DNA of 64,000 nt, from positions 997,950 through 1,061,949 of the forward strand of contig PCDI01000006.1 of the NCBI GenBank assembly GCA_002778195.1, written 5' to 3'. Source of the DNA: Raffaelea ambrosiae. Taxonomy: Eukaryota > Ascomycota > Sordariomycetes > Ophiostomatales > Ophiostomataceae. Within the stretch, counting starts at the first letter, position 1. Every line of letters starts with the position of its first letter. The notes under the pieces are model-generated. The model was not told where the DNA came from, searched no databases, and saw only the letters and a program-made list of their open reading frames with translations. Shown here one piece after another: positions 1 to 11,672 of this stretch. Position numbers and translations under genes: made by a program.

Positions 1-206
1 AAAAAAAGTCCCAGCTATTCTTTTTGCCGGCGTGACTCAAAACGGTTTCCTGTTGACACGGAAGACTCTACAGCCATTGTCGGTGACTCTCCGTGATTAG
101 AAGGTGGTCAGCAGCGAGGAGCAGCTCTATAAGCAATTATCTGACGAGAGACGGCGGAAAAAAAAGACACACTTAAAGAAGACAAAGAAAACTTCACAAC
201 TTCACG
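1..206 (+). other. 5' leader/promoter of prolyl-tRNA synthetase gene
   Basis: Non-coding stretch before the first ATG. It becomes purine-rich (GAC/AAG-rich) over the last 60 bases and ends in CACG before the ATG at 207. No clear TATA box is visible in the part included. Confidence 0.5.
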
Positions 207-2056
207 ATGGAAGAATCCAAGGAACCGTCAAAGAGCGCGCAGAAGAAAGCCGAGAAGGCTGCCAAGATGGCTGCGGCCAAGGCTGAGAAGGCTGCCAAGG
301 CAGCTGCCTCTGGCAATGCTTCGACTGTGGCCGTGGTCGGCGGCAAGAAGACGGCCGATACGGAAGGCATCACGGTCAAGAAGGCCGACAACTTCTCACA
401 GTGGTACCAGGAGGTCGTCCTCAAGGCCGACATGATCGACTACTACACCGAGATTGCCGGCTTCTACATCCTGCGTCCGGGCGCCATGTATGTCTGGAAC
501 GTCATCCGCAAGTGGTTCCAGGGCCACATTGAAGACATGGGCGTCGAGGAGACCAGCTTCCCCATGTTCCTGTCGTCCAAGTCGCTCGAGAAGGAGAAGG
601 ACCACGTCGAGGGTTTTGCTCCCGAGCTGGCCTGGGTCACCAAAGCGTACGTTTTTTTTTTCTCGCAGTCCTCGCTTCGCTCGTTCTCATTCTTTGGGGG
701 CGTTTATTATGTCCATGGATCCCTTGTCTACGAAGATCGTGAGATCGTAAAAGAAAAAAAGAAAAAAAAAAACAGCACATCGCTTCCTGGATACTTGCTA
801 ACACACCTCCCAGTGGTGACAAAGACCTCGAGGTCCCCGTCGCCGTCCGTCCCACCTCCGAGGCCGTCATGTACCCCTACTATGCCAAGTGGATCCGCTC
901 CCACCGCGACCTTCCCTTCCGCCTCAACCAGTGGAACTCGGTCGTCCGCTGGGAGGCCAAGCAGACCACCCCCTTCCTGCGCGCCCGCGAGTTCCTCTGG
1001 CAGGAGGGCCACACTGCCCATCTCACCGAGGCCCTGGCCGGCGAAGAAGTCCTCCAGATTCTCGAGCTGTACGCCGGCGTCTACGAGCAGCTGCTCGCCG
1101 TCCCCGTCGTGCGCGGCCGCAAGACCGAGAACGAAAAGTTCGCCGGCGGCTACTACACGACGACCGTCGAGGGCTACATCCCGACCAACGGCCGCGGCAT
1201 CCAGGGCGCCACGTCGCACTGCCTGGGCCAGAACTTCTCCAAGATCTTCGACATCACCGTCGAGGACCCGGACAACAAGGGCCAGCACCTGAACGTGTGG
1301 CAGAACTCGTGGGGTCTGTCGACGCGCGTCATCGGCGTCATGGTCATGATCCACGGCGACGACAAGGGTCTGGTGCTGCCGCCCCGCGTCAGCCGCATCC
1401 AGTCCATCCTGATCCCCGTCGGCCTGACGGCCAAGATGACCGCCGACGAGAAGGCCGAGCACGTCAAGAAGTGCGACGCGCTCCTCGCCACGCTCAGGAA
1501 GGCGGGCGTGCGCGCCGACCTGGACACGCGCGAGGGCTACACCCCGGCCTGGAAGTTCAACGACTGGGAGCTCAAGGGCGTGCCGCTGCGGCTCGAGTTT
1601 GGCCCCAAGGACGCGGCCAAGGACGTGGTGAGCTACGCCCGGCGGGACACCGGCGAGAAGGGCACGGTGCCGCTGGCCGAGCTGGCGACGGCGGTGCCGG
1701 CGCTGCTGGAGACGATCCAGAAGGCCATGTACGACAAGGCGGACAACGCCTTCCGGGAGCACCGGCTGGTGCTGACGGACTGGGCCAAGGTGGTGCCGGC
1801 GCTGGACGCCAAGAACGTGGTGCTCATCCCGTTCTGCCTGGACGGCAAGTGCGAGGACCGCATCAAGGAGCTGACCAAGGGCGACGAGGAGGTGATTGGC
1901 GCCGACGGCCTCAAGGTGCCCACCATGGGCATGAAGAGTCTGTGCATTCCGTTTGCGCAGCCCAACGACGACCTCAAGTCGGGTGAGGTCAAGTGCTTGA
2001 ACCCGGAGTGCTGCAGCAAGGCCCAGAGCTGGGTGATGTTCGGCCGGAGCTACTAG
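207..2056 (+). CDS. Prolyl-tRNA synthetase, cytosolic (class II)
   Basis: Charges tRNA-Pro with proline in the cytosol. Two exons, 207-646 and 814-2056, joined in frame across a 167-bp intron (donor GTACGT, acceptor CCCAG, branch GCTAACA); product 560 aa. Residues 1-45 are a Lys/Ala-rich charged extension of the type that precedes eukaryotic ProRS cores. The class II core follows: motif 2 region (RPTSEAVMYPYYAKWIRSHR, then FLRAREFLWQEGHTAH), motif 3 around WGLSTRVIGVMVMIHGDD, the anticodon-binding domain, and the ProRS C-terminal zinc-type domain with conserved Cys (C-L-N-P-E-C-C) ending in the canonical aromatic residue (GRSY). The motifs and C-terminal Tyr identify the eukaryotic/archaeal-type enzyme. 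It converges on the phospholipase D-like gene downstream. Its intron carries a CCTCGCTTCGCTCG motif that is also found in the DPP5 intron. Confidence 0.95.
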
Positions 2057-2615
2057 ATGGCAGGCACAAAAAAGGGGGGGGGAAAAAAGAAAAGAGAAGG
2101 TGGTGGAATGTATCTTGTCAGAGTAAGAGGGGCTCTCTTTTGTAACTGTGTGTGTGTGTGTGTGTGTGTGCGTGCGTGCGTGCGTTCGCCTTTCTTTTTA
2201 CGGTTGAAAAAAAAAAGCTGGGAGGACTTGATACACTCGTGTTCAGAAAGGTGTCTCGTACGGGGGGGTGTGTCGTTGCTGTCAGTTGTTGGGCGAGTTA
2301 GGTGCATACGGGAGAAGGTGTGTGGTTGTCATATGAGCAAGAGCGTTAACGAACAAATATAAATGAAAACATGGGAAACATTTTATGAGACCCTTTGTCG
2401 TGTCATTGTTCCTCCATGAATGCCAAACAGGAACAATCAGGAGAAAAAAAAACCATCATAAAAGAAACAGGCAAAGAAATTCACTAAAAGTCTTTGCTGG
2501 CTAACATGGACCGCCTCATGCCATTCCGCACATAAAACATTAAGACAATACAGAAAGACGACAAAAAAAAAGAAACGTAATACCCTCTTTCGTTCTTTTT
2601 ATCCAACATTACTCC
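2057..2615. other. Intergenic between convergent genes
   Basis: 3' flanks of the prolyl-tRNA synthetase gene (+) and the phospholipase D-like gene (-). It holds a poly-G/poly-A tract just after the stop, a TG/CGTG microsatellite at 2147-2184 and A-rich runs. No gene is supported. Confidence 0.6.
2147..2184. repeat. (TG)n/(CGTG)n microsatellite
   Basis: Uninterrupted TG dinucleotides pass into CGTG tetranucleotides, about 90 bp after the prolyl-tRNA synthetase stop codon and so probably inside its 3' UTR. Confidence 0.85.
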
Positions 2616-4992
2616 TCAGAACCCGCCCTTGCCTTGCACCCGCTGCACGGCTCCCATCACACCCTTGGCCCAGCTGAACCGCCCCGGGTCGATGCCCATG
2701 GCAAACTCGGCCTCTTTCCCGTCGCTGTCCCGCCAGATGCCCTCCTTGGGATCCAGAGTGCCGTAGATGTGCGTGTTCTGGTTCCGCCGCAGGCCGTCGA
2801 TCCACGCCCGGCATATCTCGGGGCTCTCCAGCATGACGTTGATCTCTTGGCTGTGGTACCAGCTCTGCGTGTCCTGGTTGCCGTTGCCCTGGATGCCAAT
2901 GCTCTCGTCCACAATCATGAGCTTGATGTGGCAGTCCCGGCGCTTGCGCCGCTGCGGGATCGGCCGCGTCTGGTCCTTGCCAATGTACCAAAAGTAATGC
3001 AGGTGTGTCTTGCCCTCGTCTGACAGCGACTGGTACAGCTGGTGCGCAATCATCTCGTTGGTGCCGCCCTGTTTCGGCAGCAGCTCGCCGGTGTCGTTGT
3101 AGCCCAGGCAAATGTAGCAGATCACGTCCAGCCCGCGCTCGCAGGCGTCCCGGATGGCCGGCACCAGCGGCTCCGCATTGAGCGTCGGCGACTGGATGAA
3201 CACGTTCTTGCGCGCATGCCGCAGCGCGGACAGCCAGGCGGCGTTCTGGGGCATCACGACCGCGCTGTGGTTGGGCGTGCCGTAGGGTGGGCGGTTGACC
3301 ATGGCAATGGGGAAGGGCGCGAGGTTTTCGAGGTACGGAATGTACGGCGTCATCTCCTCGCCGGGGGCAAATTCGGGCGCGTCGCCCACGATACGGTTCG
3401 TCGTGTGGTTCAGCAGTGCCGTGATGGGCTCCATCTTCGTCTCGCCGGCCTTGGGCGTCACCGAGGCCTGCACGCGCGTAACCTCGCCGGCAATGTCGTC
3501 GTCGTACTGCGGGCGGAAGGACGTGCTCTGCAGCAAGCTCATGCCGGCTGGGACAGGCTGTTGGATGGCAGACTGGGGTGTCGGCTGCTTGCCGGCGTCG
3601 AGGAAGGCCTTGGTCGCGGCGTCGGGGCCGTTGGGCAGGTTGGGCGCCTTCGGGGCCGACTCTTCGCTAGAGGCCGTGCCGCTGGAGGACGCGCTGGAGC
3701 CCGTGGCCTGGGAGCTGGTGGTGGCCGTGGATGCCGTGCTGGCGCCCGTGTCGGTGCGATGGACCGTGGCGGACTCGTTCGATGGGGTAGCAGACAGGCC
3801 TTCGGGAGAAGACATGGTGGTGGTAATAGCCGGCCCAAGCCCGGTGTTGCCCGCCGCAGCCGGCTCGCCCAAGGTAGGCAGTGGCGGATTCATCGCCTTG
3901 TGCCAGGAGAGCAGGGCCATGTCGTAGAAGGAATCGACAATGGGGCCCTCAAAGTGGACCATCATCTCGAGGTTGTCATTGTCCTGGATGTTGTTGCTCT
4001 GCAAAATAGCAATCTTGCGGTCGACGACCATGTACTTGGAGTGGAAGGTGCCGACGATGGGCTGGTGGTAGTTCATGACCTCGAGGTCGGTGTTGGGCAG
4101 GTCGCTGCGGGCGGGCAGGCAGACATTCTTGCCGGTGAACTCGGCCTCGGAGACCAGAAAGTGCGGGTCGAGGACCTGTTTGGGGCTGCCGCGGTCGTAG
4201 ATGACCTTGACGACCACGCGGGCCTTGCGCTGGCCGGCGCGGTGGTCGAGCTCGCGGATGGCATTGGTGAGATAGCGCGAGGCTGTGCTGTCCTGCCAGT
4301 AGTTAGTGGCGAGGAAAACCTCCTTGTCAGCGCGAGCGATGACGTTGGCCATGTGTCTGACGATGTCGGGGATCCTGGTGAGGGTGTTAGTAGGGCAGGC
4401 CAGAGTCAGAGAATCCCAGAATGTTCGACACCCGTCGAGCCATGAATTCAGAGAACATGGTGGATCATTTTCCGAGAGTCTTACGTTGAGATAACTGTCA
4501 AGGGAGCTGTGCCGTAGCTGCCCAGCAGCGAAGGGCTGACCATGGCCCGGCTGGGGTCTTCTTCGATGACGGCAAGCACATCGTGGTAGATCTGGAGTCC
4601 ATGTGAGTATGTGTTTCGCCTGTCTTCCGTCGGACCATGCTGCTTGCTTGCTTGCTTACCTTGAGGAACAGCTCGCTCGGCTTCGTGTCGCCCCATTTGC
4701 CACACCGGGCAGCCTTCTCCAAGTCGGCTTCAGGGACGACTTTCTCCTCTTTGTCTTTGGCAGCCTCTTCTGCCTTGTTTATCTCCGCATAGCCAACAGT
4801 CCGCGTGTACGTGCCGTAGAGCTTCTTCCACGCCTCACCCGCTGCCATGGATGGGTGGGCAGACAGCAGCGACGAGACGCTGTACGACGCCGAGCAGATC
4901 TTGACGATGTCGTCGCTGATGGGCGCATTGGTCAAGATGCGGCGGTCCTGTCTCTCGCCTTTTTCATTCTTCTCGCTGTTTTCACCAGACAT
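2616..4992 (-). CDS. Phospholipase D-like protein with two HKD motifs
   Basis: Three exons on the minus strand: 4992-4660, 4591-4485, 4374-2616, phases 0 and 2, giving 732 aa. Both introns have canonical ends and the second has a TACTAAC branch. Two HxKxxxxD signatures are visible, HSKYMVVDRK near residue 257 and HIKLMIVDES near residue 625, as expected for a bilobed PLD-superfamily fold. They are separated by a long Ser/Thr/Pro/Ala-rich linker that looks disordered. PLD-superfamily enzymes hydrolyse or transfer phosphodiester bonds in phospholipids or nucleic acids. There are no PX, PH or C2 domains and no signal peptide, so this is not a classical SPO14/PLD1. The substrate cannot be deduced. 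The start at 4992 is chosen over an in-frame ATG at 5010 because the reading begins MSGENSEKNE in the typical acidic style; the upstream ATG remains possible. Confidence 0.85.
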
Positions 4993-6666
4993 AGTGGTGA
5001 ATGAGATCAATTGTCAAGGGATTTGGCTGCCAGGTATTTTGTTGCCAGCGAATGGTTGCCAGAGTATCAGTCGTCTTCTGCGTGCAGGTAGTATCAGGTG
5101 TTGCCAGGCTGTATGTGTACTGTCCGTTTGTATTTTGTCGTCGTGAGATTGGCAAAGGAGCTCTGAATACAACAACACGAAGGGACGGCGCAAAAAAGAC
5201 CGATCGCTAGGACGGAGCGGGCAAGCCAAGAAATGGAGGGGATCCGGCCATTTTTGAACCAAAACGGTCAAGCGACGGGGGGAGGGGGGAAGGGCCTGTC
5301 AGAGAATAGTACCATACCAGGTCTGCTGCTTCTACATGCTACCGTAAGATACATCTGACTTCCAGCTCGAACGGGGGGGAAGAGCGACCGTCCCTCTTCG
5401 GCGTGTGGACGCTAGCAGACACCGAACCAGGCAAAAAATGTGTAAAATAGTGAAGAAAGGCACAAAAGAACGGCATGCTGGAAAAAAAAAAAGGCGTACG
5501 TCACCCTGTTGTCCCGCTCGGGGCGGCCGCCCGAGATCCACGATTTTTTTCAGCAGGCGAGAAACGAAACGGTCGGTGCTTCGGGGAGCTGAGTAGACCC
5601 CGGCCCAGAACCAATGACGTGGAGAGGCTTGGGCGGTGCCCAGTGAATGGGAGCACGCATGCACCAGATAGCGTCTTTCGGGGGGGCTTCTGGCTTGTTC
5701 TTCCCCTTCAGCTCGGGGAATCAAGCTTTTGCTAAGCTTTTTCGGCTAAGCCCCATGCAGATGGGTCCAGCCAACCACCCACAGTACATAAATCTGGCAG
5801 GTGAGGGAAGTGGGTGGAGGAACATTGGGAGCAGAGAGAGGAAAGAGGACTGCGGCACCGTCCTGCTTCCCTGGAACTAGCCTGTGGCCCGTGGATGGAT
5901 GCAGAAATGAGGACATCGTGCATGATTTGGGTGCACCTTTTGCCGTTGGCGGCAGTCGTGGCACATGACGTCAATTGTCGGCATCCGGTGGTGGGATGGA
6001 GCGATGCATGGGAAGGAGCGACCCAGCCAACCAAGGAGGCTCGATTTGGTTGGACCCTGTATTGCCAGAGGGGCCAAGCCAACCAACTGCTGGCTAACAG
6101 CTATTACAGCGCCAGTTTTTGCCACCACACGCATCGCCTACTCGTACACGCATCGCCAATATTTCTCGGTGTACGCAAGAACAGGATTGTCTAGATACAA
6201 GCAACGCACATGGATTCGTGGACAACGATGTGGCATCTGCCACCATGGTTCTGCTCTTCTGTTGCGTATGCTACTCTGGCACAGCCGTGTCTCGTGCTGT
6301 CCCTTTGTGCCTGTCACCAGCACCAACGCCAGAAGTTCTAGTTCTCGTCCGCCCGAACAAGAAAAATAGCATCTACCCCAAAACAACGGCCTCCTAATAC
6401 AACGGTTCTCCTGGCCTTCTCCGCACTTTGCCACATGATGATACTCAAATTCTTCAAGTTGTCTTGCAAGGCCTCGGTGGGCCCCATTCGTCGGACCTCT
6501 TCCCCCAGTTTGATTGGTACCTTGCTCATACCCATAGCTTTCCGGCTATCCTGGCGATTCTATTGCATTGTACCCCTCAACGGGACAAAAACCCTCCCAA
6601 AGGCACCGTTATAGACATTTGTCTCCTCAACTCTATAAATCTCTCCCCTTATTTCCCCCTCTCTAT
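4993..6666. other. Intergenic, 1.7 kb, no gene seen
   Basis: Promoter side of the phospholipase D-like gene and 3' side of the leucine aminopeptidase gene. Short open frames on both strands have no recognisable protein character. The motif AGCCAACCA occurs three times between about 5767 and 6085, and a perfect CRE palindrome lies at 5966-5973. Confidence 0.55.
5966..5973. promoter_or_regulatory. CRE palindrome TGACGTCA
   Basis: Perfect 8-bp match to the CREB/ATF (fungal Atf1/Sko1-type) consensus, about 970 bp upstream of the phospholipase D-like start. Function is inferred from the motif only. Confidence 0.3.
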
Positions 6667-7986
6667 TTACAAATCGCCCATCGACGGCACACCGGCCGTC
6701 TTGCCCTCCAGCTTGTCAAAGTCGGCAAACGCCAGCTCGTACACAAACGCCAGCGTCAGCCGCGCGTGCTGCAGCATGTGATCAAACGACAGGTACTTGA
6801 TGAGGTCGTCGCTGGTGTGGATGTGGTTGTCGCTGTACTCGAAGCTCGACTCGATCACAAACGCCGACGGGTAGCCCGCCTTGGACGCCGACGCGTGGTC
6901 CGAGCAGGCGTAGCCGCACTTGGTCTCGACGTAGGGGATGCTGCAGTAGGCCGACACGACCTTCTTGATAAAGTCGGTCAGGCCCGCGTCGACATAGTCC
7001 ACAATCACGCCCACGCTCTCGGGCTCGCCCGCATCCAGCGTCTTCTGCACGTAGCCCGTCATGTCCTGCTGGAGCATGGCGCGGACGTCGTGGGCCGTCT
7101 TTTCGTACTCGCTAAAGATGGCCTGCGAGCCGAGCAGACCGCCCTCCTCGGCGCTGTACCAGTGGAACTCGATCGAGTTCTCCGCCTTGCCAGCGAGAAT
7201 GTCCTTGGACTGCAAAAGCGTGCGGAGCGCCTCGAGAATGGTCACGGTGCCGCTGCCGTCGTCGTCGGCACCGGGCGCCGAGAGGATCGAGGGCAAAAAC
7301 AGGTTGATCGAGTCCTGGTGCGCGCCCACGACAATCGTGCGGTTCGTCTTGCCCGGAATGCGCGCAATGATCGAGTTCTGGCCCCACTCGTGCACAAACG
7401 GCTTCACCGTGGCGCCGTACTTGAACCCGCCCGCCTCGCCAATCGTCTTCTTGACCTGGCCCAGCAGCCACTGCGACGACTGCCGGCCGTAGTCCGACTT
7501 GTAGTAGCGCGTGTGGAAGCTCGTGAGCTTCTCGAGGTGCGACTGCAGTTCTGCCTTGGAGAGGCTCGCCAGCAGCGGCGACAGCTCCTCTTCGTAGGTG
7601 ACGTTGCTCGGGAACACCCGCGGGGGCGCGGCCGTCGACTCGGTGCGCGCGGCGGAGATCTGGCCCAGTGTCTGGTGCTCGGTGATGTCCATGAACCGGT
7701 GGCCGTTCTAGCGAGAGAGACGGTTAGCAAACTATCAGCAACAGTTCGGTAGGTAATACGCCTCAGTTCTGTTCGGGGCTTGTATTCTCTCTCCCTGGCT
7801 TACCCTCCGCAGCTCCCACTTCTCCTCCTCGGTCACCCAGCGCGTCTCCGTCGGGCTCAGCTCAACCAGGAACTTCTCTGTCGCCGCCGCTTCCGGGTGC
7901 ACCTGCACAAAGTCCGCCTCGATCGGGTCGAGGAACCGCGCTGCAGCCGCCGGCAGCAGCAGCGCAAGAGCCGTCGCAGCTTTCAT
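6667..7986 (-). CDS. LAP1: Secreted leucine aminopeptidase 1 (M28 family)
   Basis: Removes N-terminal residues from peptides outside the cell. Two exons, 7986-7804 and 7707-6667 (96-bp intron, phase 0), give 407 aa. The first about 16 residues (MKAATALALLLPAAAA) form a signal peptide, followed by a propeptide-like region up to about residue 75. The M28E dizinc site is complete: VGAHQDS (His and Asp ligands), the ADDDGSG loop, SAEEGGLLG (catalytic Glu and Glu ligand), LQQDMTGY (Asp ligand) and NHIHTSDD (His ligand). Paired Cys occur near residues 305-310 (TKCGYACSD). Length matches fungal LAP1 (about 390 aa). The first exon is needed to supply the signal peptide, which decides the start. These enzymes usually act with endoproteases in protein scavenging. 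Confidence 0.95.
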
Positions 7987-8679
7987 TGTCTAATGAGGGA
8001 GTGGGGGGTGGATTCGGTAAATGGCTCGGATCGAATGAAACGGGTTACGTTGCTCTACGATTATTTGTAGAGTCCGAGATGTTTGTGTTGATAAAAGGAT
8101 GTCGGCAGAGGAGAGCGAGGAAGAGGGATGGAAGTGGGATGGAGATGGAGAGAGTGTGTGCGAGAGAGTGTGAGAATGGGTAATATGGGAGTGCTCGGCT
8201 CGCTCAACAGCTCCGAAACAGGCAGCTGCCGAGGATTCGCACCTTGCCACGCAGCTTGGGAAAGCCCGACGGACGTTTCTGCCAAGGTGCCGCACTGATA
8301 AGCCCGTGCTTACTGACCCCTGTTGCGTACATTCCCTCTTACTATGTAGAAGACTGCGCCTCGGCAGCCTTTGGCCGCCAATTCCCAGCTCGTTGGCGGG
8401 GCACCCTGGTCCCGTGGCCCACGTCAGCCAATCTGCAGCTGCGGTTCCGAGGAATGCTCCACTTTTTGTGTTTGCCGTTCAATAGTGCTGTGTCCTGTTA
8501 CATAGTAGTATGTCGTCCAGAGCGCTGAACTAATACAGGACGTTTTCAACAGCTTCAGAGACGAGGGTTATAACCGTTTGCCTCAGTTTTCACTGATATC
8601 GGCTACGGTAGAGTGTATGGAAATGACTGGACTTCAATTATATGGCCACCAAAATCAGCACAACTACAAAAAAACATGG
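7987..8679. other. Intergenic, LAP1 promoter side
   Basis: Stretch between the LAP1 start and the end of the next minus-strand gene. A GAGAGTGTGTG-type tract lies at about 8140-8172. I see no coding sequence and no convincing TATA box. Confidence 0.5.
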
Positions 8680-11278
8680 CTACAGAGGTTCTCGCCGTAG
8701 ACTCCCCAGAACAATCTGGGCATTGTACACATTCAAACCAAGTCGCCGCAGAGACATCTCTCCGGGTGTCGCCGCTATGGTGAGACACTCCTCGTGCTTC
8801 TGCACGGGCTTCGCAAGACACAAGCGACGCACTGCGAGCCAAGCGGCTCCCCGTTCACCTCCACTAGCATACAACACTGACACCCGTCTAGCCGGTGCCA
8901 GGTGGCGCGCAAAGCCTTGCAGTTCGGCAAATGCCATGGCGTCCGACGGTGAGAGCTCTGGTAGATCAGCGTTGATCCCAATTTTGTTGTGCCTGTAGAT
9001 CACCACAAGCAGCTCTTGGTATCTAGTACTGATCTCAGCCACCCGCTTCTGAAAAGGTGTGATGGCTTTCGGCCCTCCGGGCCCCGACTGCCGTAAGCCA
9101 ACCATAGTCATGAAGACGATGCCGGACCGCGGCGAGTGGACAATGTCTGGTTCCACATTTCGGGCATTTGAATCGATGCCGATGCCGTCACCTTGCTGGT
9201 AGTCGCGCTCTACAAAAGTTAAAGCCGGCAACATGCCCACCAAGGTAGACCGAACCAGTCGAGGCAAAGCTGTTGACAAGACCACCTTGGGCAAGGCTAC
9301 GCACGGGTCGATATCCGGACATGGCGCAAGTGGGGCCTCTTCTGCCTCTGCTGCGTTGGATACCTCGTCATTCTGGTCTGGTTGACACCCTCTCCTGTCA
9401 AGAGCTTCTTCAGGCTGCGAGCTTGGCGGGTTTACAAAGGCGTTGACCCCCAGGAGGAGCTCTGGAGCTGTGAATTTGGACGGACCTCGGACTGAAGGTG
9501 CCGCTGAGCTGTTGGGGTTTGGCTTTTGTGTCGGCTTTGGATCGCCCGTTTTCTGTTTCTTTCTCTTCCACTGGTTCATCAATGAGCTCCACGAGCCATC
9601 TTCTTTCAGCGGCGACTGCTCGAAGGCATCGGGTGGAAGCGCTCGGAGAACAAGCTCCGCTCGAGTGGCAGTGAGTTGAAACTCATTCGGCTGGATTCCC
9701 TGGCAGTCGGTCTGGCTGAGGACTTTGTCAACGATGGAGGCAGCAGTCTTAACCAGTTCTTCGTCCACAGTCAACATCTCCTCTGGGAAATCCAGCCAAT
9801 CTTCGCCTGTGGCCTCGATGAGTCGATCCAAGTCAATGTGCCTCAAATGGTTCCCCTGGTCATGTGCTTGCCATTCTTCAACGTCGAAAACTTTCATGTT
9901 GTTCTCTTTGATCCAGTGGAACAAAGTACCGGAATTCATAACGTGATTCTCTTGCATGAGGTTTGTTTTAGCTGTTAGAGCGGGAACCGGCATTTTGGCT
10001 TGCGCCACGAGCTCCTCGCTGATGCCCAGGCCCAGCAGTTGTTCCACAGTTTGTTGTTCGTATCCTAGACTCGTGTCATTTTCGATGGTCTGCGAGTCCA
10101 CTAAAATATCCGGCTCAGCGAGTCCCTCTTCGACCGATCTGCCTCTAGTAGATGGCTCAACGACATCATCTTCTGTGGAGCCGTATGGTATGGAAAGTGG
10201 AGAAGCTTCTCTAGGAGCGAATGATTTCGAATTTACCTGCATCGGTAATTCATCTTCTTCTGGCTCAGCATATTTTGGAGGAATGTGCGATGAGAACACA
10301 TGCTCCATCGTGTCTGGCTCCTCTTCGAATAGCTCGATGTTTATGGTGCTCAGATCCAAAGCCGTTTCTGCAGAGAGGATAGTACCTTCATCCTGCATGC
10401 CCAGTGCCTGTTCCGCTTCCATCAAGGCGTCACTTGCGTGAGAGCTCAGGTCGGAGGCTTCCGAAAAGAGGAAGGCGTCGTTGTTAGAAAGGCTTGCGGG
10501 CTGGAGGATGGTCGGACGTAAGGGCAGAGCCATGTGGCTTCGTTTCGGTATCTACAAGAATGCATGGTCAGTATGCCAGGATATTTTGTGCTTGCATATA
10601 TTGTAGGAGAGTGCGACCAACTTTTACTGAAGTCAATCGCTCCCGGCACTCTGTCAATTCCGCTCCCCGTTTTGGAGTCTGGCTGCTGTTGACGAACGCC
10701 TTCAGAAACTGAACACTCTCTTGTGATACATTGACTATTTTCATGCGAATGGACTCGTCTAGGCCGTTGGCGAACTCGAGTGTAGATTGTGGCAGGGAAT
10801 CAATGTCGTCTGTTGAGCGCAGTTGGCGAACACGTTCTTGAGCTTTGCGGTAGATGGCATTGTGCACCCGTTGTAGCTCGACACAGTCCTCCTCTGGACC
10901 AGATAGCAGTAGCGGCGGTTGCATTTTCAGGCTTTTCGGTCTGACTTTGGGGGGGTGAATCGTGTCGATAACAGGGCACTTATCGTTGTAGAGCAAGCTG
11001 GATGCGGTTTCGATCAAATCGGCGACATGTTTGGGCACAGGAAAGTCCTCGGTAACAGATGTCGTTGGAATATGAAACTGCGGTAGATGCTCATGAGCCA
11101 AAGACCTCTCTTCCGGAGAAATGCGATTCTGCTCGATCTCGATGATTGCTTGGTGAAAGGCCAGATGGTCGGCTGTGTCGAGGCTCGATAGGAGGTCATT
11201 CTCCAAGGCATAGGCTCGGCACTCCAACGCTGCTCGCAGCAGTTTCTCTTTATTGCTTCCTGTACTCTGATAATCCAT
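8680..11278 (-). CDS. Candidate ZIP2/SHOC1-type meiotic XPF-like protein
   Basis: Two exons, 11278-10628 and 10551-8680; the 76-bp intron has donor GTAAAA, branch ACTGAC and acceptor TTGTAG, phase 0, giving 840 aa. Residues 1-220 are helical; about 220-630 are acidic, Ser-rich and probably disordered. The C-terminal 200 residues look like a catalytically dead XPF-nuclease fold: KVVLSTALPRLVRS near residue 640, FVERDYQ near 662 (in place of the ERKxxxD site), a SPRSGIVFMTMVGLRQ strand-helix, RVAEISTRYQELLVVIY, and a final helix-hairpin-helix-like segment (SLRRLGLNVYNAQIVLGSL). This order is what I know from ZIP2/SHOC1, which with SPO16 promotes crossover recombination on meiotic chromosomes. 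The assignment rests on motif resemblance, not alignment; another XPF-like or an unknown protein is possible. Confidence 0.6.
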
Positions 11279-11672
11279 AGTCAGCGGTGTGTGATGGCTT
11301 GAGGATAATGGGATCTGTAATATTCTAGCGTCGAGATTGCAGATGAGGATGCAATTTTCAAGGCTGAGATGTGGGCTTCAACAACAAGGAAGGCACGACC
11401 GACAAACCACATTCAACCAGGAAAGAGCACGACAACCTTTAATAGACTTGCAAAATTCCCCCTAAATAAAAAAGAATTGAAAAAAAAGAATCGGAAATCT
11501 GAGATTATGTCACGAGAAACAATGCTTTTGTCTATGCCCTTTCCTATTTTAATACAGCTCCAAACGGATAACTTTTCCATTGCGTAAATGCGAGAAAGCA
11601 CCTTCTCCGAACCCCCAAGAAACATTTTAAAACTTTTAACACACCCAGACCCAGTACCTGAGGCACTTGCCC
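11279..11672. other. Intergenic, ZIP2-like promoter and YVC1 3' flank
   Basis: 394 bp, AT-richer than its flanks, with CTAAATAAAAAAG near 11461 and ATAAT/TAATAC runs. It probably combines the 3' UTR of the channel gene with the promoter of the ZIP2-like gene. No ORF is supported. Confidence 0.5.

Noticed and set aside
728..1762. 344-codon open frame antisense to prolyl-tRNA synthetase
   Set aside because: It mirrors a GC3-rich coding strand; composition (Leu/Arg/Val/His-rich) is that of a shadow frame and no domain is visible. The same reasoning removes the other long antisense frames at 3042-4445, 6568-7752, 13039-13830, 26861-28573, 31511-33445, 35764-36801 and 38486-41245.
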